NCBI GenBank assembly: GCA_021234535.1
Contig: CM037833.1
Location: 19,877,738 to 19,941,737, forward strand
Source of the DNA: Stichopus chloronotus
Lineage: Eukaryota > Echinodermata > Holothuroidea > Aspidochirotida > Stichopodidae
Length of the DNA: 64,000 nt
Direction of reading: 5' to 3'
The notes beneath the pieces were generated by a model that was given only the letters and a program-made list of their open reading frames with translations, was not told the origin of the DNA and ran no database searches. Shown here in pieces: positions 11,663 to 24,099 of this stretch. Positions within the stretch are counted from its first letter, which is position 1. Each line of letters opens with the position of its first letter. The position numbers and the translations under genes were made by a program.

Positions 11663-14600
11663 AGTGAGATTTCTAATTCACGAGTCAGGGGTCTATTAGA
11701 TACGCCACCTGTATCTCTGTATCTGTTTCATTATTTTATCAACTTTATACTTCCCCCTGTATCCTAATGTAACCGCGTCTGAGAGGCTTTAAAAAGTAAA
11801 CTGGGAAAATGGAAATCAATTGTGTTAATTGTGCGCACTGGAGGAGGCATTGGGGAGATCGAACGGTAAGTAAAAGCATTTTCATCTTAAGTTATTAAAA
11901 CGACATCTGCATTCATACATTTGTTTTCCATTAAGGGATACAGCCTGAACTTCCGACCACGTAAAGTCAAAGACAGCCACTCATCGTCCAAGTCTTTTGG
12001 CTCTTGGAAAGGAAAATTCCCGATTGGTTCTACTCTTTGATTGACAGCAAATTCGAAAGATGTTGAGTAGCACAGCATACAAAGGGGACTCATCGTATTG
12101 GTTGTGTGGAGTAGTTTTAGGCAGGCTATAGGAGGCGCTAGAAGTAAGTGGTTGGGAGAATTGAAACTGTCTGGAATGATGAGTCTCTGTATTTGAAGCA
12201 CAATGCCCGTTTTTTATTTAATAATTTCAACTCTGGCTTCACAAGTAACTAAAGGGAACTAATCTGCTCTGCATAGAAATACAGGCTTTAAAATTGATAA
12301 ACGAACCGATCTGTAGATATATATGTTTAGCTCTACAAAGTGGTGAAGTACCATCACCTTATCCTGCGGAGCGTCTGTTTCTCTATGTGCATGTAGGCAT
12401 CAATTGTAAACTTGAAAAGACCTGCCACATTTCACGTTTATCGTGAGCAAGTTTTAGCGATTAGTATTTATTTGTAAGGTTATCGAAGACTATCTGAACA
12501 GAAACGGGGTTGTCATCATAACCGTTGCGGTTAGTCATAACATCCGAGGAGCGTATACTTAGCCATGTTTCGCAGCAACATGCCCTTTAAGTAACAGTTC
12601 CCTGATCGCACTGTACCCAGGGGTTCATACAAGCAACGTTTACGCATTTGTATACATACCTGTAGTCGGTTTTCCGCTGTCGACTTTAGTCGCATGTACT
12701 ACATGTCACACCAGTCGAAGTCTTATTCATCCTTTGTAATATCTGAGCAAATCGCACGACTGTGTAAAACTACATTACATATTAAAGGTGGAGCATGGGT
12801 CCTACCGACAATCGCCTGGTTCATATACCTGTTTTCTTCTTCAGAGTTACAGGGAAGGGAAAGTAAGGGAAAAGATAACCTGTCAAAAAGTCTGAAAGAG
12901 ATCTGTGCATTCACTTCCAGATATCTGAACATGAAAACTGCCTCTCACAATTCTGTTAGCCCTGCAAATTTGACACTCTCCAAGATCTCCTTACCGTCGA
13001 TCATCCTTGTTTGAAATCGAACAGATTAAAGGGAATGGTGTGCTAATCTTGGGCACGATGATTGACCTTCAATATCCAGACGTTTCTAGAAAGAAATACC
13101 TACACGTTCACATCGTTTGGTGCATAAGTAATCATTTTGACAAATCCTGATTCATTACGATCTGCATAGGCCTCTGGAAACAAACGCTCCATGAAAATGA
13201 CATGTCTGGTACTGGTCTACTTTTCTAGATAAACTGGGACAAAGAATGTGTCTCGTGTCACATTCCTCAGATAGCAATATGTTTCTGAAAAAAAAACCTT
13301 ATGAAACAGACGACGTAAAGAGGTAATATCTCATAAACAGTTGAGAAGTAAACAAGATACATATTAAGTATAAGGGAAGGTCATCTGAAGGGTAACAAAG
13401 ACAGGTCAATATATTGTGTCAAGACTAATCCAATAACTCTGATGTATTACAAAAATATTTTAAGCCTCTGTTGTCATACTTCAAGTTTACATGGGTGGTT
13501 CCTGGTGACATAGATTACTTTTCAGGGTCAACTTCAGCACCACAGTGTAATAGTTATATCTGAGTAATGATCCCGATATCAGCGATAAAAAAATAGCAGT
13601 TTAAACTGCCACTATAAGCGTAGAAGTTCTTTATTCCCAGCGCTTTACTGAAACACGTAGCATAGATACCCTAAAAAAAAAAAATAAGGAAAAATTAAAG
13701 TAAAAGTTGTTCATGCCATAGGCGCATGTGTGGTAGTAAAAAGTTGAATTCTGTTAAGAAATAAGATCGTGTAACTATAGCAGAGTTACTCAGGGTGTGC
13801 TTCGACGTACCTGTATGTAGTTATAATGTGTAATGTGAAAGTCTCTGGAATTCATATGGAACCTATGGGCTTAAGTTACTACGAACCACATATGTCAATG
13901 TCAGTTATGACGGTTTAATTCAGGCAGCCAAACAAAGATAATTGGTAGTTCAGACCTCAGTATGTTAAATATCACAGGAAAGCAACGTCAAAACTTTAAC
14001 GAACGCTTCTCAACTTTCTCAAAACCATACAGATGTACTGGGTCATTGTGACTGGTTTTGCACATGGTATGCTTGTTTAGAGAGGACTAAATCTCAGATG
14101 CCAAAAGATTGAAATTTGTTTTGTTTTCTTCATAATTACACTGCCTTCATGTCTATCTGTTGAAAGTACAACATGGCATTAATCTCTAGTTAGATTTTAC
14201 ACGGGGAGATCTACATGTATTCGATGGGTCATAACACACTGTAAGTTTCTATGTACAAGTAATTATAGAAATACGAACGAGGAAGTAGCTACAACGATTG
14301 TTCCAGTTGATGGCATCATCGTTGCGTGCTAATGTACAGCAAAGAATAATACACGCTAGTCAAACTAAAGTTGAAGGTAGTATTATTTTCCATTACTGAC
14401 AATTTTGTAAAAGCAAGTAACTAGTAAAATCTTTTCATTTCCTTATTGCTTTGTAATGGAAGCATCTTTTTCCTTCCCTTAAAGGAAATGAAGGAAGAAA
14501 AGGAGATATTCATTAAGATTATTAGATTAGTTTAAATTAAACTTCTGAACAATTATATGCATGACACAGTCACCGCACTCGATGCACAAACGAACAGTGC

Positions 14601-16481
14601 TTTCTTTGAATTGCCTGCCTTGTCCAATGTACCTTCATGTCCATTTTATCAAATAAAATCACAATTCCAAACGATAAACCTAAGTAGACCCAAGGGGTAA
14701 CTTTCCAATATATTTACGTACATACAGTTAGTATATGTAAATGCAGAGAATTCATACCCATGAATCATATGTTACAGACAAATCGACTTTTTGTGCAATG
14801 TTATCAGTAATGGTATCAATGTTCCCAGAATGAATAAAGTAGTTCATTTGCTTTCATACTGTAGGCGAGGTTTTGTCTCTCAATATCTTTGCTAGAGTTA
14901 AAATACGACATGAGTTGATGGTCTATCAAAATGTTAACACGTGTTTGATTTTATCATTACTTAATCTTCGACTTGCAAAGTTCATAGTTTAAAAGAAATC
15001 AGTTCTTGATAAATATTGAGCAGTGCAGGAGTCAAGTCCAGCTCAACCGAGTCCTGGCCCCTATAGTCAGAGTCCTTGGCAATCGAATCCTGGTCTGAGT
15101 CACAGATAGTTATGGCACTATCTAAGCAGAACGCCACCATAAGTTGGTGCGTTGTCTTCTCAGAAAATTTGGATAAAAATGCCGATCATATTCAAGGAAA
15201 TGGTACTTCCAAGTCCACTGGCCTGGTATATGTCAGCTAAGTAATCTGAACGTTTAAGCTATCAAGGCAGGGAGGGGATGTGTGTGTAAAGAGTCGAAGA
15301 CTGGAAAACTGGTAATGCCTCTATCTAAGCGGAATGCCAAGATCCATTTTCGCGAACGGTACCAAGAAAATTTTAGGCCTTTAATTCCTATCAGACTGCA
15401 GAAAATGGCACTTTCTATATTATTTCTGGCCTTTTTAATTTCAATTAGGTCTTTTTTCTTCACATTATAAAATACAGACGAGGAAATTTACACTCCTTCG
15501 GCTAAATGCTGACGTTATATTGACTTTTTTTTCTTTTTTATGTTCGTTGTGCCTGGGTGCATGGATGGCTATATTCTACGTAAAGTGAACGAGCGTGGGC
15601 ACTGATTACATGGCCCAGTTGGAGGTGATTCGAGATTTAAACTTTTCTTTTCACTTTAATTTTTCAAATTCATATTGCGAAAAAAGATATGTGTATTTTA
15701 AGTACTAAACCCTGCTTTTGCACCGATCCTTCGACTCCTCAGTGAGGAGTTCTAGTAATTGAACTCCGAGTTATTGTAAATCGAGACCCCATACCGGTCT
15801 GGAAAGCGAGTTTGGGTTGGACTCCTCTAGCATTCATACTGAATTCTGTTTTTCTCGTTTTTGTCCTCTTTATTGATATGGCTTGTTTTTGTTTTAGCCA
15901 TAATTTGAAAATGTTTATATATTTCGGCTCTTTTTATTCTGGGAAAACTCTTGGTATGACAGAAACAAACACAACTGGAAAGATCAAGTTTAAGTTTGAT
16001 AAAGTGCATACAAGGGGGTTGAGTGCAAGTAAAGACGCAAAATGGAAACACTCAATATTTTCCCATCAAACCAGCATATGAAGACTTATTTTAGTAATTA
16101 TTGAATATATCTTGATGCTAAAAATATTTTCACTTTATTGGTCTTTTCAAATATCTCAAATGTAGTTTCTGTTTTTGCTGTACTACCGCTATACGTATAC
16201 ATACAATCGTAGAATACTCCTTTACGCCTTTGATTCATGAAGATATCAAAGTATAATTGAAGACAGCTTTCAACATAACTGTATGTTAACAACCACTTCA
16301 GTATTTTTGATGAAGTAAATGCAATGCAAACTTCTGTATTTACTATTGACTATTACCGTAGGTTTAACTATAGCTTGTGTATTGTTTCAAGAGAGTAATG
16401 ATTAATTCATTCGACCTTATAAATAGCATTTGTTTATACGGGAGATTAGCTTAAGTGATACTCGTTTACTTTCTAATGCAA

Positions 16482-16512
16482 TCATTCATATAGGCATAGC
16501 CTATATGAATGA
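16482..16512. repeat. Perfect 14-bp hairpin beside a poly-C tract
   Basis: The arms tcattcatataggc (16482-16495) and gcctatatgaatga (16499-16512) are exact reverse complements with a three-base loop. A C-rich run follows at about 16514-16540. No gene is adjacent, so a transcription-terminator role is not supported. It may be a cruciform-prone site or a small element relic. Confidence 0.85.
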
Positions 16513-17036
16513 CTCCCCCACTCCCCCCCCCCCCCCCCTCCATACGGAAGGAACTTAATTATGGATTTTCGAGCCTGTAATCACTAGGACACGTTATGAT
16601 ATCGTAGGCAATGTTTCCACTTGGTCAAAGAATTGGTGTGATCTGCCGATCGAAGTAAAGTTCATAAACGTTAAATATCTTGAAACGACATTTAAAAGCA
16701 GACCTAATTTTGAATTACCAATAATCCGTTATTCACTCTGCTTCTCTTCTTTTGCTTCAAATTCAAACGTTCATGTAAAGATTCATGTGCTGTTTATCCA
16801 TGCATTTCCCATTGTATCTGAACTATACCATTTACTTCTTAAACTCTCTTTTTGCCATTTCTTTCCTTTGTTTTTTATTGTTCTTCTGTGTGTATTAATT
16901 TACTGAATCTCTTATTTTTCTCGTTAAGGGGTGATAGCGTATAAGCTCTCTATAAGCTTCTTGTTGCCACTTCTCGTTTTCTCAATTTTCTTATTTGCAT
17001 TCTCCATGTTATCGTTTAAATTAATATTGGAATAAA

Positions 17037-17105
17037 GTATGAATGAATGAATAAAAGAATGAATGGATTAAAGAATGAATGAATAAATGAATGAATGAAT
17101 GAATG
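17037..17105 (+). repeat. AATG-type tetranucleotide microsatellite
   Basis: Repeated aatg/aata units (gaatgaatgaataaaagaatg and similar) run for about 70 bases with a few interruptions. Confidence 0.85.
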
Positions 17106-17556
17106 AACTGCCTAAGTTGAGGTTGGTGACCATTTCAATAAATATCTTAAAATAATTAGCAATAATAAGCTAATAGTTTTGAAGGGAAACTAATTAAAGC
17201 ACAGCGATTAAGATATATAATCTATACCATTGTGTGTATTTGTATTGTTTTAATGTAGATCCGTCAAGATAGAGCCCACCACTTGTATCTCAGTATCCTA
17301 TAATTACAGGTAAGTGAGCAATACGCATTTGGGGAGGAGATAGGGAGACAGCCAGCAAAGTATACTCTATTGGACGGTTATGATAGCAATTGTGATTGAA
17401 GATATAAACAACTAAAAGTAGAAAGGTTGAACCTGGTTGATAAATCTGATTGATGTATCTAGTTGATGAATCTGGTTGACAAAAATATTAAACTTCTGCC
17501 TCTTTAGTTGATTTGCCTGTCACCACAGGGTAAAAAGATTAATATATGTAAATTAA

Positions 17557-17599
17557 ACAGTTGTTTTTCCTCCGAAAATGTTTGCGGAAAAACAACTGT
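17557..17599. repeat. 14-bp inverted repeat with 15-base loop
   Basis: Arm acagttgtttttcc (17557-17570) pairs exactly with ggaaaaacaactgt (17586-17599). The loop itself begins tccg and the second arm is preceded by gc, allowing some further pairing. No neighbouring gene explains it. Confidence 0.85.
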
Positions 17600-18429
17600 G
17601 AAAAAAGCATTTTCTTATCGATCTAATTGTGTAAGGATTAGCAGACTGAAATGATGTTGCCAAGTGGATGGCATTCAACAGGAATCCCTGATTGTGTTTC
17701 GTATATTCACTGGACTTGGTTGGTATGGACGTATTAGCAGTAATTACATTAAACCACATCTGGTATCTAACTTTTTTTGTACTTTATGCCAAAGATGAAA
17801 ATACCCACAATTGAGTTAGAATCTCAATACACATCTATCCTTCACTATTGCACACTTCAATTGCAGCACAATACTGATCAGGACCCAACAATCCGAGCAA
17901 ATGGGCGAAACGTTGATGATTTAGGCAAGTACCTTGTAAAATTCTATACAGGAAGATCCAGCTTTCCCAGCTTGCAGGCACTTTTTTGCTTAAGAAATTG
18001 CAAGAATAATTACACGTATTCACTTCACACCTTAAAACTAGTGCCATCTCTACTAATACGCTGAAAACCAGGATGGATATAGAGATGATGAACATTTACA
18101 ATGGATCAAACCCCTGAAACCATTTTAAAAGAATACCAGGATGTCCAGCTAGTATGACAATATCTCTATACATGTAATGTATAAAAGATAATAATAATTC
18201 CACGTGAGAATTAAAACAATCACCACAATAACATTATTAACTACAATAATAATGATAAGTAAAACGACAATGATACAACATTCTTTTATAACAAAATGAA
18301 CATAAAAACACAGTGACATATTAATCATTATCACAATGACAGTACTAGTAAACATTGACAGTGATAACGACAGCTTTTTCTTTTGTTTTCGTTATCCATT
18401 CAATGTGTACATCATTTAAAAATGTACAT

Positions 18430-18435
18430 TTTATT
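18430..18435 (-). promoter_or_regulatory. Possible polyadenylation signal of the LRR receptor
   Basis: An AATAAA hexamer on the minus strand lies about 210 bases past the LRR stop codon. The intervening stretch is AT-rich with ATT/GAT simple repeats. The hexamer is common by chance in such DNA. Confidence 0.3.
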
Positions 18436-18644
18436 CATTCAGTATAATAAAAATGTACCTATAACAATGAAATAAACTAAAGAACTAGTAGTTTATAACT
18501 AGGGAATATAATATTAATTACAATGATAAAGATAAAAACAATAACTACATTAATTAAATTATAATAATAACAAGAATAACGATGATGATGATGATGACGA
18601 CGAGGCACTGACCTGATCTTGGATAAATCGAGATATCTTTTAAC

Positions 18645-20162
18645 TTAATTTTCATTTCCTCGTCCTTTATCATCCCTCAACAATTTAATGAACTTTGAAG
18701 TTATTGTCAATGTGACGAAAGCTGCTAATAAAACTATAAGAAACTGTGAAGTGTAAGTAGAAAATTTACTTTCTAAGATAGCCAAAGATGTGCTCGTGAA
18801 AGATGTGGTAACGTCAAATAAATTGGTTGTCTCGCATATTGATAGATATACATGTGCAATATTTTGATTGTAATATTGTACTGGAGTAGCACAAGTTGCA
18901 TGGTTGATTTGACGGGTAGTAATGATCCAGTTCCACAAGGGAAAAGCATCACAGTCACACCTTAGAGGATTATTTCTGAGATCCAATGTCGAGCTCTTGT
19001 ATAATTTATCGACTATTTGGGATGGAATATGTTGAATTTCATTCTCGGCAAAACGTATGTGATGTACTTTGGGATTGTTGTCGAATATATGTTCATGAAG
19101 AGATTTAATTTGATTGTTAGTAAAGGAAATAATAACCAAATCTGGATTTTCACTGAAAACAAAGGGATCATCAATACATCCAATAAGATTGTGTTTCATA
19201 CTGATCTCTTCGATATTTGGGAATTTTGAAAAAAAAGAATGGGACAAAGTTCTGATGAAATTGTTGTTCAAAACAACATGCAAAACTGACTTTGACGTTT
19301 GTCTGAACCAGTTTATTGGTAGTTCAGTTAAATTGTTGTTCTCTAATTGAATCAATTGCAAGGACGGGAATCGAGCAAAATCTACCTTACCGGAACCTAC
19401 GTAAACTAAGTTATTGTTTTCTAGTCGAATACTCCTTAGAAATTGGCACTGACATTCATCGAATCCATAAAGGTACATCAATTCATTATTATGTAATTCT
19501 AAAATTTCAAGTTCTTTCAGATTGTTAAGTATCTTCAATGAAAATCGAGATAACAGATTATGTGACATCATCAGCTGTTTTAAGAAAGGAACACCTCCTA
19601 ATCGTAATTTTTTAGTAGAGATTAAACAATTTCCCCTTAAATTGAAGCGCTTTAAAGATGGTAACGAGGCGTTAAAATCTTCAATTCTATGCATTCCATT
19701 GTTACGTAAATCCAATTCCCGAAGTTGGATTAAGTCTGATAATATGCTTACTGAAAATTCTTGTAGGCTATTATGATATACATATAGTTTTTCTAATTTG
19801 ACTAAGTCGCGAAAGAAAGTCCTATTTAGCTTGTGTAGGGGAAGTTCCCCATTATTAATGATAGAAAGCGCCTCCAAATTGCTTAAACCGACAAGAAACC
19901 GCCAGTCACCGTCTTGAATGAACGAGGAATTACTATTGGTTATTGTCAGTGCATTAATATTCAGTAGAATTTCCTTTGCAAATTCGGCAGAATTATTGGA
20001 CGTAACATTATCACAGATCAGAGCGTTACCCAAAGGGCAACAATGTGATGGAGTGGGATCATCACACCTATAGACGTCGTAGGACATTACCAACGGTAGA
20101 TATGATATTTGCAATAGGACTGTTAGACAAATATACTGATTTGTAGCACCACGCATTGTCAT
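18645..20162 (-). CDS. Leucine-rich-repeat single-pass membrane receptor, intronless, no TIR domain
   Basis: The 505-residue product begins with a signal peptide (about 1-27). A cysteine cluster (C33, C41, C42, C50) resembles an LRR N-cap. Roughly 13 leucine-rich repeats follow from about 94 to 400, showing the pattern LxxLxLxxNxL (for example LRELDLRNNGM and LQLIQLENNNL). A C-terminal cap carries CDC at 402-404 plus C424 and C443. One hydrophobic span lies near 472-489, followed by a basic tail of about 15 residues. The ectodomain resembles Toll-like receptors and other LRR membrane proteins. The tail is far too short for a TIR domain, so if it signals it must do so through a partner. Its ligand is unknown. 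The stop after the tail is clean, with no in-frame TIR remnant seen. Confidence 0.9.
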   Translation of the reverse strand: MTMRGATNQYICLTVLLQISYLPLVMSYDVYRCDDPTPSHCCPLGNALICDNVTSNNSAEFAKEILLNINALTITNSNSSFIQDGDWRFLVGLSNLEALSIINNGELPLHKLNRTFFRDLVKLEKLYVYHNSLQEFSVSILSDLIQLRELDLRNNGMHRIEDFNASLPSLKRFNLRGNCLISTKKLRLGGVPFLKQLMMSHNLLSRFSLKILNNLKELEILELHNNELMYLYGFDECQCQFLRSIRLENNNLVYVGSGKVDFARFPSLQLIQLENNNLTELPINWFRQTSKSVLHVVLNNNFIRTLSHSFFSKFPNIEEISMKHNLIGCIDDPFVFSENPDLVIISFTNNQIKSLHEHIFDNNPKVHHIRFAENEIQHIPSQIVDKLYKSSTLDLRNNPLRCDCDAFPLWNWIITTRQINHATCATPVQYYNQNIAHVYLSICETTNLFDVTTSFTSTSLAILESKFSTYTSQFLIVLLAAFVTLTITSKFIKLLRDDKGRGNEN

Positions 20163-23100
20163 AGTTCTGTCAGATGTTAAAATACAATAAGCTATAGAAA
20201 TGAATATAAAATTTAAGCATACAAACTACTCGAGTTCAAACAATTTACAACTTGGCCAGATACGCCTGTCTATTCAAATCAATGTTTGTTTATCTATGTG
20301 TCTGTATGTATGTGTACATCTGAATGTATCGTCTGTTTTAGACTTGTTTTTTACTTTGTCTGGATTGCAAATTCCGTTAATATCAGGTATCCAAGATACA
20401 TTAGTTTAATTAAGTTTAAAATGTATGTGAATAATTCAGCAATGAAACGGTAAACTAATCTAGTTTTACGTATACAAACTCTCATCTCTAGGACTGGTAC
20501 GAAGCTTCCGTATAATGTGAAACTTAAATTTAGTATTAGCTCACGAAATTGTTGTCATGCAACAAACCGATTAGCTATAAGGCAGAACAAATCCTCCGAT
20601 ATATGATACCTTTTTTTCAACTATTTAACCACACGATTTCAGTCCAACAAATCCATTGATATAGTTTTTTACTTAATACAAAGTACCGTGTTCAGCAGGA
20701 TAACAAAGCTCCCATAAAAAAACTGACATTAAAATTACTTAGAAACTGCATCTAAGATCTAAGATTGCAGTTCAAAATTTGATCACAATTCGAAGTCCCG
20801 AAGAAATAAAACTTTATCAATTTCAGATCAATATGGGGTAAAGGTAAATATATCTAATACAATTTTTCTAATTGCTTCGTCTATCCGAATTCTAGGAAGG
20901 TTATGCACAGGACTGAATCAAGTAAAAACAAAGCTTCCTTGCCTAAAATTTACATAATTAAAACCATTTACAAGATACCTCAAAAACTGCATCAGAACAG
21001 TCCAGTTGATTTTGCTAAAATTATTGCAGTTAAAAATTTAGTTCCATTCAGAAGTCCTGCAAAAACATGAAGAAAACTTGACTTGAGGGAAAGATATATA
21101 TGTTTACTACAATTTTCTGTCTGTTTACTCTATGGAGATTCTCTTGAAATGGTGCAGACGAATAGGCACAATAATAGGTGACTCAGAATCATCTATGAAA
21201 ATAGAGATAACAGTCTTTAGTTTAATGTCACCTCTTTCAAGAAAGAAACACATAGGTCTTTACAATGTCGATCCTCAGATTCCATTCTCAATCATGAATT
21301 TCTGGAGATGATAAAACAGCCTGAGACTTTCCAACATAGTTAGTTTGTACATTATAAGACCTCTCAAAGTTACGTTTGAGACCACAATTTTCTGATGAGA
21401 ATATGTATATATGAGAATAGTTCCAGAAAGTCAAAGCAGTATAAAGTACCGGTAATTAGTCTGACGCGAACCTGATGGAAGTGATATGTTAAACATAACA
21501 GGGCAATCAAAACAATTTTTTATACCACTTAGAACAGTACATGGGAAATCTGATACACATTTTTATCTGTCAAACCAAAAGTTAAACCAAACACAATTTT
21601 TGAGTGAGACCCCTTTCAATGGTATAAAATAATTAAAACAAGTTTAAGAAACAAGCATATAGAAATCCAACAAACAACATCCCTTATTGTAGATTTTAAT
21701 AACTCGCTTCCATGAACAATTTGTCTCCTTCCAAATTGAAACTTGACTCCCCATCCTATCTGTTACCAATATACTGCATTTTCAAACATTCAGAAGTTCA
21801 CATGTGAAACGTGTTCATTCGATGAATTGAAATTGCCTGGCTCAGTTCAGAATTGGTAAGAAATAATATTTTCTGTTTTTACAGAATAATGAGTAGCATA
21901 ACTGTGAAGAGTTCACAGATGGTTCAGACAAACTCCTCACTGGTAAGTCCAGCTTTAACTCTCAAACCGTTTTGACCCAACAAACTTTTGTTTCTTCCAC
22001 TACGAAATGTAAACGAAATGCTTCCCAACCCGAGTGAATTCTCCTTGGTTTATCTTCGTACAATTTTTTTAACAATCGCATTAGCTTAATCCAGCTTAAG
22101 CTAACATTTGCAGCATGATGAGCCTTGTAGGCTAATCTCAGTGCACGGAGAAAAGGCTAAACGAAGGAAAATCAGACGAACCAATATTACAACGAGAAGA
22201 GGCAAATAAGCGACATCAATCACTTTAATGATCGAATATCTCTTCCAGATTTAATAAATCTCACAGCAATCACCCACACATTTTTCTAACATAATAACAT
22301 ACAATTCAATTAATTTGTAGTTATTGGTTTCAAACTGCCAGATGGGATCTCATCAAACAACATCACGTCTCATGGCCAACAAAAAGCAGGCCAAAATATG
22401 ACAATGACGTCAAAATTGCAGGGTTCATATTGAGGAGTATAACAGGGTAGAAAGTTTTGGTAAAGACCTTGAGACCTCTACTTTGAAAACTGTTACAGAT
22501 TTAACAACGTAATGAAAGTGTCGCAGATATCAACCAAGCAAATTCTTGAGCTCTTCATCGCTGTATTTTTGTTATCTTTGGTTAGGTCATGCTCAGCCCC
22601 TCCATCGTCAATATGTGCGAAGTGCTTTGAGAATGAAGTGACAGAGAAAGCATAATTCATCCTGATTCTGGTATCATCTCAACCCAACTGATATACATCA
22701 TTTTTCATAGATTGAATTTGTCATTGAGAAACATCAGACTGGAAATCCCCATTTTAAACCTGGGTTGATGCAGTGTAAACACCCCGGAAATACCATTTTT
22801 TGCCGCTGTGTTGGGGCTACAAAAGCTCAAAATCTCCTTGTTCGCTCGGCGCCAACTGATGGTGACACAATGTTAACATAGTCTACCGTCAGTCAGACCC
22901 CTCCCCATATTTTTCGTTCTGATCATTTATGTTACACTCTTTCGTTTGTTACATTATACTTTAAGTGTAGATGAAGAGGGGTGAGCTAAACTTTAAAATG
23001 GTCGACTCAGCTTGAATAGCCACTACATGACTTTTCCCCTCAAACTGTTAAGCCTCCATATGTTCTGTATTGTTACTTGATAAAAATCTCCACCTGTTAT

Positions 23101-23735
23101 GGCCATCGATCAGTATTAGGACAAACAGTTGAGTCAACTTAAAAAAATGACCCTTTTGCGGTTGATCCTTGACATTGAAATGGTAGATTTTTAGGCATTG
23201 ACGCCCTTTAAATCTTATTGAGTGAAATCTGTCATGTTGTAAAAGGGACCTCACGAATTACCATTTCATGCGACATGCAGTAAAATGGCAATTCTAACAG
23301 AAAATAACAAAGATACCTCACAACATTAGAGGAAGAGGTTCCCATATAGGAACGTCTATCCGTTCAAATAACCGCTGACTGTAATTTTTCTCCTCTGAGC
23401 ATAAGTCCCAGTCAGTCAATACCAACAAGTATGAGAAGTGAATATATGGGGTACCTTTCGACTGGTGGTTATAGGGGAGTTGGTAGTAATGAAAATGATC
23501 ACAGCGTTATACCTTTGCTTTCTTTCTTGACTTGCCTTACAGTAGTCTTGTGGAGGGTTATTGTCAAAGGGACATGTCACTGGCCCTCCAACGATCAAGC
23601 CAACTATTAGAAGTTTCGAGATCTTACTACAGGCTTCCCTCCACGTAAAAATTGTCTTCTATTCTTTAGTATTGTTCCATCGAACAATTGCCATTTCAGG
23701 AAAGGTGAAAAAGAATAGTCAAAAAATGAGTTTCG
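20163..23735. other. Intergenic, upstream of the LRR gene
   Basis: No gene is recognised on either strand. It contains the diverged duplication at 20690-21140, listed separately. The LRR promoter should lie at its left end, but no clear TATA box is seen on the minus strand. Confidence 0.5.
20690..21140 (+). repeat. Two diverged direct copies, about 240 bp each
   Basis: About 20690-20890 and 20930-21140 share an ordered series of words: acaaagct, actgcatc(t/a), ttgcagtt, aaaattt(g/a), gaagtcc, aaact, aaatatat and acaatttt. Each copy ends with a similar pyrimidine-rich stretch. No reading frame is preserved in both, so a non-coding tandem duplication is the simplest view. Confidence 0.5.
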
Positions 23736-23739
23736 TATT

Positions 23740-24029
23740 TATCTGTCTATCTGTCTACCTATCTGTCTATCTATCTGTCTATCTATCTGTCTATCTATCT
23801 GTCTATCTATCTGTCTATCTATCTGTCTATCTATCTGTCTATCTATCTGTCTATCTATCTATCTGTCTATCTATCTGTCTATCTATCTATCTGTCTATCT
23901 ATCTGACTATCTATCTGACTATCTATCTGTCTATCTATCTGTCTATCTATCTGTCTATCTATCTGTCTATCTATCTATCTATCTGTCTGTCTATCTATCT
24001 GTCTATCTATCTGTCTATCTATCTATCTA

Positions 24030-24065
<36 letters not shown>

Positions 24066-24092
24066 GATATCCATCTATCTATATATCTATAT
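23740..24092 (+). repeat. TCTA/TCTG tetranucleotide microsatellite
   Basis: About 350 bases of (tcta)n and (tctg)n units. One frame reads as a run of serine, leucine and tyrosine (up to 177 codons), which is an artefact of the repeat and not a gene. Confidence 0.97.
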
Positions 24093-24099
24093 AGCTATC

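Larger units (their letters stand above)
7397..18429. other. Long intergenic region without a recognised gene
   Basis: About 11 kb with no supportable coding. The longest frames (around 105 codons, at 11887-12201 minus and 12694-13014 plus) have no recognisable domain. It holds purine and G-rich tracts, a minisatellite near 11.5 kb, poly-C near 16.5 kb, an AATG microsatellite near 17.05 kb and two hairpins, listed separately. A possible polyadenylation hexamer for the GPCR (aataaa near 8209) is over 800 bases from its stop. Confidence 0.5.

Noticed and set aside
11887..12201. 104-codon minus frame
   Set aside because: Somewhat protein-like end but no recognised family and no splice partners.
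23561..24094. 177-codon plus frame rich in Ser, Leu and Tyr
   Set aside because: It is the translation of the TCTA/TCTG microsatellite.
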